Positions 23,888 to 34,579 of a DNA stretch of 64,000 nt are shown here, piece by piece. Source of the stretch: an uncultured Clostridia bacterium (GTDB lineage Bacteria > Bacillota > Clostridia > Peptostreptococcales > Anaerovoracaceae); contig CALLHZ010000037.1 of assembly GCA_938009115.1 (NCBI GenBank), forward strand, positions 25,873-89,872. The letters run 5' to 3'. How positions within the stretch are numbered: position 1 is the stretch's first letter; each line of letters opens with the position of its first letter. The notes beneath the pieces are model-generated. The model did no database searches and was not told the origin of the DNA. It saw nothing but the letters and a program-made list of their open reading frames with translations. Made by a program: the position numbers and the translations under genes.

Positions 23888-24705
23888 TGCTCTTCGATTC
23901 TCATGCCCATATCAGCGACCGGCGGTTCGACAAGGACCGCCGCGCGCTGTATCAGCAGATCCGCGATGCGGGGCTGGCCGTGGTGATGGACGTGGGTTCC
24001 GATCTGGCCACGTCTCTGGATGCGGCCCGCGCGGCGGAGGAAAATGATTTCTGCTATGCGGTGGTGGGGTGCCATCCCCACGAAGCCAAGGATTTTGACG
24101 AGGAGCAGCTGCTGCTCGTCAGAGGCTTGACAAAGAAGCCGAAGGTCAAAGCTGTCGGCGAGATCGGGCTGGATTACCACTACGATTTTTCCGACCGGGA
24201 GAGCCAGCGGTTCTGGTTCGCCCGGCAGGTGCGCATGGCAGTGGAACTCGGCATGCCCATCGTGATCCACGACCGGGAGGCTCACGAAGACGTGCTGGGC
24301 ATCCTGCGGGAAAACGGCGCGTTTTCCCCGGAGCGAAAAAAGAGTTTTCCGCTCCGTCCCGACGGGACTCAGGATGCCCGGGTCCTTTTGCACTGCTATT
24401 CCGGCAGCGCGCAGATGGCGGAGCAGTATGTCAAACTGGGCGCAACGATCAGCATCGCCGGTCCGGTCACGTACTCCAATGCCCGGCGGGCCCGGGAGGT
24501 CGTGGAAGCCGTGGATCTGCTGCATCTGCTGGTGGAGACCGACGCGCCTTATCTTGCGCCGGAGCCCTTTCGCGGGCGCACCAATATTCCGCCTTACGTG
24601 GAGCATACCGCGCGAAAAATCGCAGAAATCAAAGGAGCGGCCTACGAGGAAGTCGCGCTGCAGACCTGCAGGAACGGATGCCGGTTTTTCAATATCGAAC
24701 TGTAA
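23887..24705 (+). CDS. tatD: TatD-family metal-dependent DNase
   Basis: A 272-aa TIM-barrel hydrolase. Motifs are FDSHAHI (HxH), VVGCHPHEA, GEIGLDYHY, PIVIHDREA, VLLHCYSGS and LVETDAPYL. It probably acts as a 3'-5' exonuclease in DNA repair or RNA turnover. ATG 23887 shares bases with the metG stop; TTG 23884 is an alternative. It carries a 25-residue insertion around ENGAFSPERKKSFPLRPDG that I do not recognise. Confidence 0.93.
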   Translation: MLFDSHAHISDRRFDKDRRALYQQIRDAGLAVVMDVGSDLATSLDAARAAEENDFCYAVVGCHPHEAKDFDEEQLLLVRGLTKKPKVKAVGEIGLDYHYDFSDRESQRFWFARQVRMAVELGMPIVIHDREAHEDVLGILRENGAFSPERKKSFPLRPDGTQDARVLLHCYSGSAQMAEQYVKLGATISIAGPVTYSNARRAREVVEAVDLLHLLVETDAPYLAPEPFRGRTNIPPYVEHTARKIAEIKGAAYEEVALQTCRNGCRFFNIEL

Positions 24706-24717
24706 AGGAGATCAAGA

Positions 24718-25923
24718 ATGTACTGTGTAAAGAAAATGACGGATGACATGTATTGGGTCGGCGCCAACGACCGGAGACTGGCTTTGTTCGAAAACCTTTA
24801 TCCGATACCTGCCGGCGTTTCCTACAACGCATATCTGATCCTGGATGAAAAGACGGTCCTGATCGACACTGTGGACAAGGGGGCTGCAGCCCTTTTCTTT
24901 GAGAACATCGAAAAGGTCCTTGCGGGGCGTTCCCTGGACTATTTGATCATCAATCACATGGAGCCGGATCATGCCGCCGCTATCGGCGATCTCATCCGGC
25001 GCTATCCGGACCTGAAGATCGTGAGCAACGCCAAGGCGATCACCATGATCCGCCAGTATTTTGATTTTGACGTGGAGGCCTGCGCAATTGCGGTCAAGGA
25101 AGGAGAGATCCTGAGCATCGGCCGCCATGTTTTCAGATTCCTCATGGCGCCCATGGTGCACTGGCCCGAAACCATGGTCACTTACGACGAGGCCGACCGT
25201 ATCCTGTATTCCGGAGATGCTTTCGGCACCTTCTGCGCTGTCAACGGCAATCTCTATGCGGACGAGATGAATTTCGAGAGAGATTGGCTGCCCGACGCCC
25301 GGCGGTACTATGCCAATATTGTAGGGAAGTACGGCGCTCAGGTCCAGGCGCTGCTTAAGAAGGCTGCCGGCCTTGAAATCGCCGCAATATGCCCTCTCCA
25401 CGGCCCCGTCTGGCGCAAGGATCTGGACTGGTTTATCGGGAAATATGATCTGTGGAGTTCCTGGCAGCCGGAGGAACAGGCTGTTATGATTGCTTGCGGT
25501 TCGATCTACGGGCATACGGAAAACGCTGCGGAGATTTTGGCTTTTGAGCTGGCGGAAGCGGGCGTCAGAAATATCGTCATGTATGACGTATCCTCCACGG
25601 ACGTATCCCATCTGGTGGCCGAAGCCTTCCGCTGCAGTCATTTGGTGCTGGCCTGCTCGACGCATAATGCGGAGATCTTCCCGCCGATGCATCACTTTTT
25701 GTTGGATCTGAAGGCCCACAACATGCAGAATCGAACCGTAGCCCTGATCGAAAACGGCACCTGGGCCTCTTCCTCCGGAAAGCTCATGGCGGAGCTCCTT
25801 TCCGGCATGAAGACCATGGATCTGCTGGAAGGCACAGTGAGCCTCCGGTCGGCCGCAACCGAAGACCAGCGCGTTGCGCTCCGGGACATGGCCCAAAGGA
25901 TCGCCGCTTCGCTGAACGGATGA
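24718..25923 (+). CDS. Flavodiiron protein (FprA/Rubredoxin:O2 oxidoreductase type)
   Basis: Reduces O2 to water and/or NO to N2O and so protects oxygen-sensitive enzymes such as the hydrogenases in this window. The 401-aa protein has a metallo-beta-lactamase domain with the diiron motif NHMEPDHA, further ligands in MVHWPET, SGDAFG and CPLHGPVW, and a C-terminal flavodoxin domain (FMN loop CGSIYGHTENAA). It has no rubredoxin or flavin-reductase extension, so an external electron donor is needed. It lies 12 nt after tatD. Confidence 0.94.
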   Translation: MYCVKKMTDDMYWVGANDRRLALFENLYPIPAGVSYNAYLILDEKTVLIDTVDKGAAALFFENIEKVLAGRSLDYLIINHMEPDHAAAIGDLIRRYPDLKIVSNAKAITMIRQYFDFDVEACAIAVKEGEILSIGRHVFRFLMAPMVHWPETMVTYDEADRILYSGDAFGTFCAVNGNLYADEMNFERDWLPDARRYYANIVGKYGAQVQALLKKAAGLEIAAICPLHGPVWRKDLDWFIGKYDLWSSWQPEEQAVMIACGSIYGHTENAAEILAFELAEAGVRNIVMYDVSSTDVSHLVAEAFRCSHLVLACSTHNAEIFPPMHHFLLDLKAHNMQNRTVALIENGTWASSSGKLMAELLSGMKTMDLLEGTVSLRSAATEDQRVALRDMAQRIAASLNG

Positions 25924-25927
25924 CATC

Positions 25928-27316
25928 ATGAACGCAGAAGCCTCAGTCCGAAGGACTATTTCCGAACACAGCCTGATCGCTTCCGGAGACCACGTCGTAT
26001 TGGGTCTTTCCGGCGGCCCGGATTCTCTGTGCCTATTGCATATACTGACCGAGCTCCGCAAGGAGCTTGGTTTTTCATTATCCTGTGTTCATTTGAACCA
26101 TTTGATGCGGGGAGAACAGGCTTCCGCGGACGTCCGATGGCTCACGGACCATTGCGGCAGCCTTGGCGTGCCCCTGACTGTGGCGGTCTGCGATGTGGAA
26201 GCCCGAGCCCGCAATGAAAAAATATCTGTGGAAGAGGCCGGACGGCAGGCCAGGCAGGAAGCCTTGTTTGCGGAGGCGGGTAAAGAAGCAAAGCGTTGCG
26301 CCGGCGTCGTTCGGGTGGCTTTGGCCCACAACCGGGACGATCAGGCGGAAACCGTCCTGCTCCGGATCCTGCGGGGCACCGGCGTCCACGGACTGACAGC
26401 CATGGAATATCTCCGGGAAGATGGACTGATCCGGCCGCTGCTGGATACCTCCAGAAAAGAAGTGGAAGCTTACTGCGATAAAAATACCCCGATGCCGCTG
26501 TGGGACAGCACGAATGCCAGCACCGCATTTACCCGCAACCGGTTGCGTCTGGAACTGATTCCGCTGCTGGAGCGGCAGTTCAATCCTGCTGTGCGGGAAG
26601 CGCTGGTCCGTCTTGCGGACAATGCCCGGGAGGACGACCGCTGCCTTTTGCGCCTGACGCTGCAAAAGGCAGCCTCGGCCCGTGTTCTCGATGACACCCG
26701 GGCCGATCTCGCTTTCCCTCTGGCGGAGCTTGCTGCCATGGATGCCGCCCTGGGAAAGCGGGTCGTCCGCCTGCTGTTTGCCCGCATCGGACTGCAGGAG
26801 GATATCGCTTCGGTACATCTGACGGCGCTGTGGAAGGCTTTGGAGAAAGGGAATACCGGCGCTGTGACCGAATTCCCCGGGGGGTACAGAGCGGAAATGG
26901 GACGCGAGGACCTTTTGCTCCGGTGCCCGGGCTTGGACGCCCCGGCCAAGGAGGATCCGGTGTGGGAGCTGATACAGCGACGCCTTCCCGGCGACCAGAT
27001 CCCCGATCCGGCATCGCTTCCTGTTCACCAGGCCGTGCTGGATGCCGACGCGGTGGATGCTTTAGGCGCACCGCTGGTCCTCCGGACCCGGCAGGCCGGC
27101 GACCGCATATGGCCTTTGGGCGGTCCCGGGACCCAGAAGCTCCAGGATCATTTTGTGAACGCGAAGGTGCCAAGAGAGAGCAGAGACCGGATCCCGCTGG
27201 TCTGCAGCGGCAGCGAGGTCCTTTGGATCCGGGGCGGCACGGTCAGCGAAAAATGCAAAGTGACGTCCGAGACGCGACAGGGGATATTGCTTGAAATATA
27301 CAGAAGAATATGCTAA
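25928..27316 (+). CDS. tilS: tRNA(Ile)-lysidine synthase
   Basis: Converts C34 of tRNA-Ile(CAU) to lysidine with ATP and lysine. The 462-aa protein has the PP-loop GLSGGPDSLCLL, HLNHLMRGE, ALAHNRDDQAETVLLRILRGTG, and the C-terminal TilS domain with RQAGDRIWPLGGPGTQKLQDHF. It lies 4 nt after the flavodiiron gene and before ftsH. The hpt gene often found between tilS and ftsH is missing. The ftsH promoter lies in its last codons. Confidence 0.95.
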   Translation: MNAEASVRRTISEHSLIASGDHVVLGLSGGPDSLCLLHILTELRKELGFSLSCVHLNHLMRGEQASADVRWLTDHCGSLGVPLTVAVCDVEARARNEKISVEEAGRQARQEALFAEAGKEAKRCAGVVRVALAHNRDDQAETVLLRILRGTGVHGLTAMEYLREDGLIRPLLDTSRKEVEAYCDKNTPMPLWDSTNASTAFTRNRLRLELIPLLERQFNPAVREALVRLADNAREDDRCLLRLTLQKAASARVLDDTRADLAFPLAELAAMDAALGKRVVRLLFARIGLQEDIASVHLTALWKALEKGNTGAVTEFPGGYRAEMGREDLLLRCPGLDAPAKEDPVWELIQRRLPGDQIPDPASLPVHQAVLDADAVDALGAPLVLRTRQAGDRIWPLGGPGTQKLQDHFVNAKVPRESRDRIPLVCSGSEVLWIRGGTVSEKCKVTSETRQGILLEIYRRIC

Positions 27317-27319
27317 AAT
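27291..27319 (+). promoter_or_regulatory. Predicted promoter of ftsH
   Basis: TTGAAA (27291-27296), 17 nt and an extended -10 TGCTAAAAT (hexamer 27314-27319) overlap the end of tilS. A 7-bp inverted repeat TCTTCGT/ACGAAGA (27326-27332, 27350-27356) lies in the leader. Confidence 0.7.
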
Positions 27320-27387
27320 GTTGTGTCTTCGTACAAATAGAAAATCGGCACGAAGAAGATCAATGAGGACACGGAGGGTTTTAACCA

Positions 27388-29496
27388 TTGAATAATAAAA
27401 GAAATAACGCTATGCGAGGCGCCGGGATCTACCTCCTGATTTTTGCCGTCGTACTGGCGATCGCCTGGTTTTATCAGGATGCTGCCATCAGCCGGCAGGA
27501 GCCGGTCAAGAGCATCGAGTTTTCGGAACTGGTTTCCCACCTTGCAAAGGAGCAGGTGGAAAGCATCAAAATAACAGAGAGTTCACGCCGTTACGAAGGG
27601 GAGCTTCGGGACGGCACGCTGTTCATCGCCTATGCGCCCACCGTCTATGACATGGAAACGGTGAGCCAGACCTATATCGTGCCCCAGTCCGGCAACGGCC
27701 TTGTGGTCCAGAGCGTCAAACCGTCCTCGGCGGCGGCCTGGCTTAGCTGGCTGCCCACGCTGCTGCTTATCGGAGTCATGATCTTTTTCTGGACCAGCTT
27801 TATGGGCGCCAACGGCGCCGGCGGCGGAAACAAGAGCGTCATGAACTTCGGTAAGAACCGTGCTCACATGCTTAAGGACGGGGATCTGAAAAAGATCACC
27901 TTTGCCGACGTTGCGGGGCTGGACGAAGAAAAGGCCGAGCTGGAAGAGATCGTGGATTTCCTGCGAAATCCCAAAAAATATGTGCAGCTGGGCGCGCGGA
28001 TCCCCAAAGGCGTTTTACTGGTAGGGCCTCCGGGCACCGGTAAAACTTACATATCCAAAGCCGTGGCGGGAGAGGCCGGCGTGCCGTTTTTCTCCATCAG
28101 CGGATCGGATTTTGTTGAGATGTTCGTGGGCGTGGGCGCTTCCCGTGTCCGGGATCTGTTTGCCGAGGCAAAGAAAAACGCCCCCTGTATCGTTTTCATC
28201 GATGAGATCGATGCGGTCGGCCGGCGCAGAGGCGCCGGGATCGGCGGCGGCAACGACGAAAGAGAGCAGACACTGAACCAGCTCCTGGTGGAGATGGACG
28301 GCTTTGGCGTCAACGAGGGCATCATCATCCTGGCTGCCACCAACCGCCCCGACGTCCTGGATCCTGCGATCCTGCGTCCCGGCCGGTTCGACAGAGAAGT
28401 GGCCATCGGCATTCCCGATATCAAAGGCCGGGAGGCGATTTTTAAAGTACACTCGAAAAACAAACCCCTGGACAGCGGCATCGACATGAAGGTGCTGGCC
28501 AGGCGCACCCCGGGCTTTACGCCGGCAGACATCGAGAACATGATGAACGAGGCGGCCCTTCTGACGGCCCGCCGAAGCGGGAGCCAGATCCATATGGACG
28601 ATCTGGAGGAAGCCATTACCCGGGTGATCGCCGGCCCCCAGAAAAAAAGCCGGGTGATCAGCGATTCAGAGAAGAAACTGACGGCCTACCACGAAGCAGG
28701 TCATGCAGTGGTCGCAAGAGTCCTGCCCAACGCAGATCCGGTGCACCAGGTCACTATCATGCCCCGGGGCAGAGCCGGCGGCTTTACCATGACGCTGCCC
28801 AAAGAAGATAAATATTACATGACCAAGACCGACATGGAGGAGCAGATCATGCATCTCCTGGGGGGCCGCGTCGCTGAAAAACTGGTGCTCAAAGATATCA
28901 GCACCGGAGCCAGCAACGATTTGGAACGGGCAACGACCATCGCCCGCAACATGATCACCAAATACGGAATGAGCGAGAAGATCGGGCCGATCAACTACAG
29001 CGAGTCCGACGAAGTGTTCCTGGGCCGTGATTTCACGTCCCGGAAAAACTTCTCCGAAAGCCTGGCCTCCGAGATCGACAAAGAAATCAAGCTCATCATG
29101 GAAACTGCCTTCGACCGGACCGAGGAGATCCTGAAGGAACACATGGATCAGCTGAACCGCATCGCCGACGCGCTTCTGGAAATGGAGACCATCGACGCCG
29201 TTCAGTTTGAACAGCTCTTCAACGACGAAAAGACTCTGGAGGAAATCAAGCAGGACAGCCAGGATCAGGCTCAAGCTAAGGAAGAAGCCAATCGCCTGGA
29301 AGCCGAAAAGCGGGCCGCTGCCGAGGAGGCCGAGCGAAAAGCCATGGAAGAGCAGCTTCGCAGGCACATGGAAAAGGGCAAGCGTGTTGCAGTCATGGGC
29401 ACGGATGGAAGCATGGTGTTCCAGGACCTCACCAGGCTCCGGGAAAAGCAGGAAGCTGAAAAGGCCCAGGAGCAGGAGAACAAGGACGAGTCATGA
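27388..29496 (+). CDS. ftsH: ATP-dependent zinc metalloprotease FtsH
   Basis: Membrane-anchored AAA+ protease for membrane-protein quality control. The 702-aa protein has two N-terminal helices flanking an extracytoplasmic domain, Walker A GPPGTGKT, Walker [10 protein letters not shown], the arginine-finger region [17 protein letters not shown] and the zinc site HEAGH. The C-terminus continues about 70 residues beyond the protease domain with Ala/Glu/Lys/Arg-rich helix, likely coiled coil, then a non-repetitive [15 protein letters not shown] piece. The start is TTG 27388 behind ggaggg. It overlaps the next gene by 4 nt. Confidence 0.96.
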   Translation: MNNKRNNAMRGAGIYLLIFAVVLAIAWFYQDAAISRQEPVKSIEFSELVSHLAKEQVESIKITESSRRYEGELRDGTLFIAYAPTVYDMETVSQTYIVPQSGNGLVVQSVKPSSAAAWLSWLPTLLLIGVMIFFWTSFMGANGAGGGNKSVMNFGKNRAHMLKDGDLKKITFADVAGLDEEKAELEEIVDFLRNPKKYVQLGARIPKGVLLVGPPGTGKTYISKAVAGEAGVPFFSISGSDFVEMFVGVGASRVRDLFAEAKKNAPCIVFIDEIDAVGRRRGAGIGGGNDEREQTLNQLLVEMDGFGVNEGIIILAATNRPDVLDPAILRPGRFDREVAIGIPDIKGREAIFKVHSKNKPLDSGIDMKVLARRTPGFTPADIENMMNEAALLTARRSGSQIHMDDLEEAITRVIAGPQKKSRVISDSEKKLTAYHEAGHAVVARVLPNADPVHQVTIMPRGRAGGFTMTLPKEDKYYMTKTDMEEQIMHLLGGRVAEKLVLKDISTGASNDLERATTIARNMITKYGMSEKIGPINYSESDEVFLGRDFTSRKNFSESLASEIDKEIKLIMETAFDRTEEILKEHMDQLNRIADALLEMETIDAVQFEQLFNDEKTLEEIKQDSQDQAQAKEEANRLEAEKRAAAEEAERKAMEEQLRRHMEKGKRVAVMGTDGSMVFQDLTRLREKQEAEKAQEQENKDES

Positions 29497-30662
29497 CCGA
29501 GACTTTTTCCAACAGCCTCATCAACAACAGTATTTATCATCTACTGAACTTTGAGAAGTACAGCAGTTTTCCCGTTGCGATCCGGGAAGCGGCCATCAAC
29601 AACAACTTTCAGGTCGTCTTGTTTTCCGGCGACTTCAACACGGTTTTTTCCGTGGAGACCCGGCACACCGTGTCCATCGAAGACGTGGTGCGCATGGGCA
29701 TCGAGCAGGACATCGATAAAAATACAAAAAATACCCGCTTGGATTTCAAGGGGCTTTCCACCTACTGGGGACCGGTGACGATCAGCGGCGTCAAATACTA
29801 TTTGATGCTGGTGGACAACGATGTGAACTACACCCAGGATGAGATCGTGAAACTGGCTGAGATCATCGAGCTGGCCATGGGTATGTGGAATTATACGCCG
29901 GAACGGGACATCACCGCCGAGTTCATCCGGGCTCTGCGCCGGGGAAACCGCAGCCTGGCCTATGCGCTCATGCAGGAGCTTGATTTGACGGGTGATATGT
30001 TCAAAGGCGTTTTTTTCGTCCCCGGCGTCCATAAGGAAGAGGGATTGAAAAAGCTGGCTGCTTTTGAGACGGAATTCGATATCCGGACCATCAAGGTCAC
30101 CGAAGGCGATGAAATTTCCGGCATACTGCTGGATTCTCCGAAATCCAAAGAGTACGGCGAGCCCGAATGGAAAGGGCTGGCCCGGCAGATGTTCGAGGCC
30201 GGCGCCGACAAGACGTTTCATGTGTCCGGACTTGAGGGTGTGGAAGGCATGTGCAATGCCTTTCAGATCATCAACGAAACAGAGGCCTTTATACAGTTGA
30301 TCTTCCCCCATAAGCACTCGTTTTCGAAGTATGAGCTGGCGCTGGCCAGCAACTGCGTCAATATCTGTATCAAGGGCGGGTCGGTCAAAAAGAACTATCT
30401 GGACTTGATCAAACCGTTTAAAAATGCCAAGGATACCAAAGGGAAGCAGCTGATGGAAACTCTGGAGACTTTTGTTCTGGACGCGGGCCTTTCCACGGCA
30501 AAAACCGCAAAGCTCATGGACATCCATGCCAATACGGTGCAGTACCGGCTAAAAAGGATCAAAGAGATCCTGGGCGTGGATATCACCGGAAATACCATCG
30601 TTCCGGGCCTGATGATGGCCCTTGCCGTCGCGCGGATCGAAAAGGAAGTCCGTTCATTTTAA
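29493..30662 (+). CDS. PucR/CdaR-type transcriptional regulator
   Basis: A 389-aa regulator with a C-terminal PucR helix-turn-helix ([26 protein letters not shown]). The middle resembles the GGDEF-like region of CdaR/PucR proteins, without diguanylate cyclase motifs. The N-terminus (about 120 residues) may be a GAF-like sensor, but I see no ligand motif. Overlap with ftsH (ATGA) suggests cotranscription, an unusual pairing. The targets are unknown. Confidence 0.82.
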   Translation: MTETFSNSLINNSIYHLLNFEKYSSFPVAIREAAINNNFQVVLFSGDFNTVFSVETRHTVSIEDVVRMGIEQDIDKNTKNTRLDFKGLSTYWGPVTISGVKYYLMLVDNDVNYTQDEIVKLAEIIELAMGMWNYTPERDITAEFIRALRRGNRSLAYALMQELDLTGDMFKGVFFVPGVHKEEGLKKLAAFETEFDIRTIKVTEGDEISGILLDSPKSKEYGEPEWKGLARQMFEAGADKTFHVSGLEGVEGMCNAFQIINETEAFIQLIFPHKHSFSKYELALASNCVNICIKGGSVKKNYLDLIKPFKNAKDTKGKQLMETLETFVLDAGLSTAKTAKLMDIHANTVQYRLKRIKEILGVDITGNTIVPGLMMALAVARIEKEVRSF

Positions 30663-30679
30663 GGACAGGAGAAGAAAGT

Positions 30680-31513
30680 ATGCTGCTGGCATTTGACGTA
30701 GGAAACACCAATATTGTACTGGGCGTATACCGGGAGCGGGAGCTTCTCCAGAACTGGCGCCTGGAGACGGACAAAAATAAAAGCGCCGATGAATACGGAA
30801 TGATCATCCATCAGCTTTTCGAATACGAAGGGCTGTCGGTCAAGGATATCGACGAAGTCATCATTTCCACGGTCGTTCCCTCGATCATTTATACGCTGCA
30901 GCATCTGACACAAAAATATTTCAACAGGAAAGCCATCGTCGTGGGGCCCGGGATCAAAACGGGACTGGTCGTCAAGTATGACAACCCCAAGCTCCTGGGC
31001 GCAGACCGGATCGTGAACGCCGTGGCGGCGCTGCACTTGTATCCGGCGCCGCTGATCGTTGTGGATTTCGGCACGGCGACCACCTTTTGCGCCATCACGG
31101 AAAAGGCCGAATATCTGGGCGGCGTCATTGCGCCGGGCATCAAGATCTCGGCAGACGCTCTGTTCGAAAAAACGGCCAAGCTGCCCCGGGTGGATCTGGA
31201 GGCGCCGGGCCACGTGCTCTGCCGCAACACCAGCGAAGGCATTCAGGCCGGCGTGGTGTACGGAAATATGGGTATGGTGGAATACATCATCAAAAAGATG
31301 AAAGAGGAGATCCGCGCGTACACAGGCAGCGACAAACCGGTGACCGTAGTCGCTACCGGCGGTCTTTCCACCCTCATTGATTCCGGGGTGGACTGCATCG
31401 ACCATGTGGACAAGCTTTTGACGCTGACGGGCCTGGAGCTCATTTACGAAAAGAATCGTCCCCGCAGGGCTGCCGGCAGGAAGAACGCAACAGATGCAGA
31501 CCCGGGCCTGTAA
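30680..31513 (+). CDS. coaX: Type III pantothenate kinase
   Basis: First step of CoA synthesis from pantothenate. The 277-aa protein has the ASKHA-fold phosphate loop [16 protein letters not shown], the [11 protein letters not shown] motif, [13 protein letters not shown], and [11 protein letters not shown]. The length is normal for CoaX. It ends inside dusB with a 20-nt overlap; the tail [18 protein letters not shown] comes from this overlap and is probably dispensable. Confidence 0.95.
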   Translation: MLLAFDVGNTNIVLGVYRERELLQNWRLETDKNKSADEYGMIIHQLFEYEGLSVKDIDEVIISTVVPSIIYTLQHLTQKYFNRKAIVVGPGIKTGLVVKYDNPKLLGADRIVNAVAALHLYPAPLIVVDFGTATTFCAITEKAEYLGGVIAPGIKISADALFEKTAKLPRVDLEAPGHVLCRNTSEGIQAGVVYGNMGMVEYIIKKMKEEIRAYTGSDKPVTVVATGGLSTLIDSGVDCIDHVDKLLTLTGLELIYEKNRPRRAAGRKNATDADPGL

Positions 31514-32483
31514 TATCGGCGGGTTTTCGCTGGACTTCCCCTTTGTGCTGGCCCCTCTTGCGGGGATCACCGACGGTCCTTTCCGCCGCTTGTGCCGGGA
31601 ACAGGGCGCCGGGCTGACCTGCACGGAAATGGTCAGCGCCAAAGGGCTGTATTATAAAAGCAAAAATACAGAGACGCTGCTGACGATTTGTCCCGAGGAA
31701 GGCCCTGTGGGCATCCAGCTTTTCGGCGCCGAGCCGGCGATGCTGGGCAGGGCTGCCCGACAGCTGAAGGAACGGCCCAATGTCCTTTTGGATATCAACA
31801 TGGGCTGTCCCGTCCCCAAAGTGGTCCGAAACGCCGAGGGTTCGGCGCTTCTCAATGATCCGGCTCTGGCCGCTGCCTGTGTTCGCGCCGTGGTGGAGCA
31901 CGCAGGAAAGCCGGTAACGGTCAAGATGCGGGTGGGCTTTTCCGAGGATCCTTACGACTTCTGCGGCTTTGCGGCTCAAATGGAAGCAGCCGGCTGCGCA
32001 GCCGTCGCTGTCCACGGCAGGACCCGGGAGCAATATTATTCAGGGAAGGCGGACTGGTCCAAGATCGCCCGGATCAAGAAAGTTCTTCAGGTGCCCGTGA
32101 TCGGCAACGGCGACGTGTTTTCCGCCGAAGACGCGCTCCGCATGATGGAAGTCACCGGCTGCGACGCCGTGATGATCGCCCGGGGAGCCCTGGGAAATCC
32201 CTGGATATTCAGAGAGATCAGAGCTTTGTGCGAGGGGCGGCCGCTGCCGCCGAAGCCATCCCCGGAGGAAATACAGCAAATGCTGCTGCGGCACCTGGCG
32301 CTGACCATCGAGGCCAAGGGCGAATACGCTGCCGTGCGGGAAATGCGGAAGCATGTTGGCTGGTACGTAAAAGGACTTCCCGGTGCGACACAGCTCCGGC
32401 GGAGCGCCAATACTGCCACCACAGCGGTTCAGCTGGAGGAGATTTTTTCCCGGTTGGGCGATCCGCCTTTCCGTTTGGAATAA
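31494..32483 (+). CDS. dusB: tRNA-dihydrouridine synthase
   Basis: FMN enzyme that reduces uridines in tRNA. The 329-aa TIM barrel has [36 protein letters not shown] with the catalytic Cys, [12 protein letters not shown] and GNGDVFS. The downstream greA fits the coaX-dusB-greA-lysS order found in Bacillota. It starts inside coaX with aggaag upstream; no better start lies downstream. Confidence 0.94.
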   Translation: MQTRACNIGGFSLDFPFVLAPLAGITDGPFRRLCREQGAGLTCTEMVSAKGLYYKSKNTETLLTICPEEGPVGIQLFGAEPAMLGRAARQLKERPNVLLDINMGCPVPKVVRNAEGSALLNDPALAAACVRAVVEHAGKPVTVKMRVGFSEDPYDFCGFAAQMEAAGCAAVAVHGRTREQYYSGKADWSKIARIKKVLQVPVIGNGDVFSAEDALRMMEVTGCDAVMIARGALGNPWIFREIRALCEGRPLPPKPSPEEIQQMLLRHLALTIEAKGEYAAVREMRKHVGWYVKGLPGATQLRRSANTATTAVQLEEIFSRLGDPPFRLE

Positions 32484-32510
32484 ATATTATATCAAAGAGA
32501 GGTTTGCGCA

Positions 32511-32990
32511 ATGAACAGTGACCAAATTTTAATGACCCAGGAAGGCTACGACAAGATCGTCAAAGAGCACGAATATCTGGTATCCGTCAGAAGAGGGGAA
32601 GTGGCCGAGCGCATCAAGGAAGCCATTTCCTATGGCGATATATCGGAAAACGCGGAATATGATTCCGCAAAGAACGAGCAGGCAGAGTTGGAAGACCGCA
32701 TCCTGAAGCTGGAGAATATGCTGCGGAAGGGCAAGATCATCACCGAGGACGAGCTGACCGGGGAGCATGTGAACCTGGGTCTCCACGTCCTGCTGAAGGA
32801 TCGCCAGACAGCGGACCAGTTTGAATATGTGATCGTAGGCGCCACGGAAGCGGATCCCTTTGCGGGAAAGATCTCCAATGAATCTCCCGTGGGCAAGGCG
32901 CTTCTGGGGAAGGCTGCCGGCGAAGTGGTGGACATCCAGACGGAGATGGGCGTACTGTCTCTGGAAGTGTTGAAGATCCGGAAAGCATAA
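32511..32990 (+). CDS. greA: Transcription elongation factor GreA
   Basis: Rescues backtracked RNA polymerase by stimulating transcript cleavage. The 159-aa protein has an N-terminal antiparallel coiled coil with the acidic tip GDISENAEYDSAK and a C-terminal FKBP-like domain (SPVGKALLGKAAGEVV). The length and layout are standard. It lies 27 nt after dusB and 28 nt before lysS. Confidence 0.96.
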   Translation: MNSDQILMTQEGYDKIVKEHEYLVSVRRGEVAERIKEAISYGDISENAEYDSAKNEQAELEDRILKLENMLRKGKIITEDELTGEHVNLGLHVLLKDRQTADQFEYVIVGATEADPFAGKISNESPVGKALLGKAAGEVVDIQTEMGVLSLEVLKIRKA

Positions 32991-33018
32991 AGAAAGCGGA
33001 CCCGAAAGGAAGACGGCA

Positions 33019-34557
33019 ATGAGCGAAGAAGAAAGAAGATCCCAGCAGGAGACCCTGCCGGAAGAAAACATTCCCGAAGAAGACCTGGGCGAGCAGCAGC
33101 AGATCCGAAGAGAAAAGCTAGCCCGGCTGCAGGCCATGGGCCGAAACCCGTTTCTTGCGGAAAAATGGGATGTGAATGCCTGGAGCGGCGATATCAAAGA
33201 GCAATTCGAAGCCTTGGAGGGCAAACAGGTATCCATGGCCGGACGCATCATGGCCAAGCGGCAAATGGGAAAAGCTTCTTTTATCGACATTCAGGACAAA
33301 CAGGACCGGATCCAGTGCTATGTCCGCCAGGACGCCCTGGGCCCCGAAGAATATGAAATTTTTCTGACCTATGATCTGGGCGATATCGTGGGGATCACCG
33401 GAGAGGTGTTCCGGACCCGGCATGGGGAAATATCGATCCGGGTGGAAACTCTTTGCCTTCTCACAAAATCCCTGACGCCGCTTCCCGACAAGTGGAAAGG
33501 GCTGAAGGATCAGGACCAGCGGTACCGTCAGCGCTATGTGGATCTCATTGTGAATCCCGAGGTGCGCCAGATGTTCCGCAAGCGCACGATGATCATCCAT
33601 GAGATCAAGCGTGTTCTGGAAGAGGACTACGGCTATCTGGAAGTGGATACGCCGATCCTGACCGTCATCGCCGGCGGCGCCAACGCCCGTCCTTTTTCGA
33701 CCCATCACAACACTCTGGATCTGGACATGAAGCTTCGGATCTCCAACGAGCTGTATCTCAAGAGGCTGATCGTCGGCGGCTTGGACCGGGTCTATGAAAT
33801 GGGGAAAATGTTCCGCAACGAAGGCATGGACCGGAACCATAATCCCGAATTTACCAGCATGGAATGCTACATGGCCTATGCGGACATGGAAGCCGTGATG
33901 GACGTAACGGAGCAGGTGGTTTCCAAAGCTGCTATGGCCGCAAACGGAACCATGAAGATCACTTATCAAGGAAAGGAATTCGATCTGACGCCGCCCTGGA
34001 AAGTCATCGACATGGGCGACGCCGTCCGGGAGATCACCGGTGTGGATTTTTCCGAGATCGAAACCGATGAACAGGCCCGGGCTGCCGCCGTGAGGGCCGG
34101 CATGGAAGCCGATGACGTCAAGGGGCTTTCCCGCGGAAAGATCCTGGCAGAAATGTTTGAGACATTTTGCGAGGATGCGCCCGGTTTTCTGGACGGTCCG
34201 GTGTTCATCACAGGGCACCCCACCGAAATATCGCCTCTCTCCAAGAGAGATCCCCGGGACCCCCGGATCACCAGGCGTTTTGAGGCCTATATCAACGGCT
34301 GGGAGATCGCCAATGCCTTCTCCGAACTCAACGATCCCATCGACCAGCTGGAGCGCTTCCGCGTGCAGCAGGCTCAATTGGATACCGGAGAGGACGAAGA
34401 AGCTCATCCCATGGACGAAGATTTCGTCTATGCTCTGGAAGTAGGCCTGCCGCCTACCGGCGGTCTTGGCATCGGCATCGACCGGGTGATCATGCTGATC
34501 ACCGACGCGCCCAGCATCCGGGACATCATTCTCTTCCCCACCATGAAGCCGCTGTAG
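33019..34557 (+). CDS. lysS: Lysyl-tRNA synthetase (class II)
   Basis: Charges tRNA-Lys. The 512-aa protein begins with an acidic, Glu/Gln-rich extension of about 30 residues, then the anticodon-binding OB fold ([22 protein letters not shown]). The class II core has motif 2 ([19 protein letters not shown]) and motif 3 ([15 protein letters not shown]). The substrate family is clear from the [14 protein letters not shown] region. It is followed closely (22 nt) by asnS. Confidence 0.96.
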   Translation: MSEEERRSQQETLPEENIPEEDLGEQQQIRREKLARLQAMGRNPFLAEKWDVNAWSGDIKEQFEALEGKQVSMAGRIMAKRQMGKASFIDIQDKQDRIQCYVRQDALGPEEYEIFLTYDLGDIVGITGEVFRTRHGEISIRVETLCLLTKSLTPLPDKWKGLKDQDQRYRQRYVDLIVNPEVRQMFRKRTMIIHEIKRVLEEDYGYLEVDTPILTVIAGGANARPFSTHHNTLDLDMKLRISNELYLKRLIVGGLDRVYEMGKMFRNEGMDRNHNPEFTSMECYMAYADMEAVMDVTEQVVSKAAMAANGTMKITYQGKEFDLTPPWKVIDMGDAVREITGVDFSEIETDEQARAAAVRAGMEADDVKGLSRGKILAEMFETFCEDAPGFLDGPVFITGHPTEISPLSKRDPRDPRITRRFEAYINGWEIANAFSELNDPIDQLERFRVQQAQLDTGEDEEAHPMDEDFVYALEVGLPPTGGLGIGIDRVIMLITDAPSIRDIILFPTMKPL

Positions 34558-34579
34558 ATCCCTGTCGGGAGGTAAGGAT

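Noticed and set aside
33000..33019. T-box leaders before the aminoacyl-tRNA synthetase genes
   Set aside because: The gaps before metG, lysS, asnS, proS and cysS are 1-48 nt and lack the T-box sequence or a long structured leader.
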